A stretch of 49,778 bases of DNA from positions 1 to 49,778 of the forward strand of contig JAFQKF010000007.1 of NCBI GenBank assembly GCA_017397105.1, written 5' to 3'. Below the pieces are notes generated by a model. It saw only the letters and a list, made by a program, of their open reading frames with translations, did no database searches and had not been told where the DNA came from. This document shows, piece by piece, positions 49,599 through 49,778 of the stretch (the first letter of the stretch is position 1; each line of letters starts with the position of its first letter). This DNA comes from Clostridia bacterium. Its GTDB lineage: Bacteria > Bacillota > Clostridia > Oscillospirales > Acutalibacteraceae. A program made the translations under genes and the position numbers.

Positions 49599-49778
49599 CT
49601 ACATTCGAACTCCATACGGTTTTGAAAGGCATTTTTTCGCCACAGCTGCGTTAAAAACCTTTGAAATAACCTCGTATTCCTGCAGATTTTTGCCTTGCTG
49701 TGACAAAAATCTGCTCTTTCAAAACTGCGAAGCACCGAAAAGGTCGCAGTTTTGATTCAGCGGAGCGTTTCTTTTATG
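49599..49778. other. Highly structured non-coding tail, candidate ncRNA or repeat
   Basis: No gene in the last 180 bases that I can support. The stretch folds strikingly: outer stem GTTTTGAAAG (49619-49628) / CTTTCAAAAC (49716-49725), inner 11-bp hairpin GCAGATTTTTG (49682-49692) / CAAAAATCTGC (49704-49714), then AAAACTGCGA (49721-49730) / TCGCAGTTTT (49744-49753), which competes with the outer stem for 5 nt. GGAG with ATG 49776 at the edge might be the next gene's start. A minus-strand frame (49397-49735) is considered spurious. Confidence 0.45.

Noticed and set aside
49397-49735. 112-aa minus-strand frame at the right edge
   Set aside because: It overlaps ymdB and the structured tail, with no ribosome site; I treat it as a reading of the non-coding repeat.

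Overview
The window looks like a chromosomal segment of a gut-type, anaerobic Gram-positive Clostridia bacterium, probably Ruminococcaceae/Oscillospiraceae-like. The signs are strong AGGAGG-type ribosome binding sites, TTGACA-N17-TATAAT promoters, a T-box in front of thrS, RNase Y followed by YmdB, flavodiiron protein with rubredoxin, MetH without a reactivation domain, and BspA-like leucine-rich repeats. Genus assignment is inference. No rRNA, phage or CRISPR array is visible.

Layout. 1-3.3 kb (minus): a membrane protein cut by the window edge, a DUF1232 protein, a 44-aa small protein, an XRE regulator, and a phosphate uptake pair (PiT plus DUF47). 3.4-6.0 kb: a lone STAND-type ATPase with C-terminal TPRs behind its own promoter. 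6.1-9.5 kb: a four-gene operon (Ca-dependent PI-PLC, MaoC-like hydratase, glycerophosphodiester phosphodiesterase, histidine phosphatase). 9.55-10.97 kb: a rearranged tRNA-Arg(CCU) locus with a palindrome array, a second copy of the tRNA 5' half, and a ~1 kb insert between 37-bp copies of the tRNA 3' end that carries an HTH regulator, a membrane protein and a 34-bp palindromic operator. 11-13 kb: a frameshifted ABC exporter behind a possible 34-codon peptide gene. 13.1-15.3 kb: a kinase, an ECF S component with a candidate attenuator leader, and DUF3842.

15.5-26.1 kb: ZIP transporter, flavodiiron protein and rubredoxin (oxygen detoxification), metF-metH (methionine synthesis), a two-component system, a zinc-ribbon membrane protein and a DUF1015 protein. 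26.3-30.6 kb: the arginine operon argC-argJ-argB-argD behind a promoter with an ArgR-box-like palindrome. 30.6-39.6 kb: patatin-like lipase, M23 cell-wall hydrolase, YchF, tcdA-solute-binding lipoprotein-recG, and a Usp-like protein. 39.7-42.1 kb: a BadF-type sugar kinase with a GlmU-like nucleotidyltransferase. 42.16-43.21 kb: an IS30-family element that appears to separate an LRR surface-protein gene from its terminator. 44.8-47.0 kb: thrS with its T-box. 47.2-49.6 kb: rny and ymdB, followed by a strongly structured non-coding tail.

Most of the window is ordinary core genome. The less ordinary parts are the tRNA-Arg locus, the peptide/ABC pair, the ECF leader, the phospholipase operon, the STAND-TPR gene and the structured tail. 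All function calls are by eye from sequence motifs; no database was searched.
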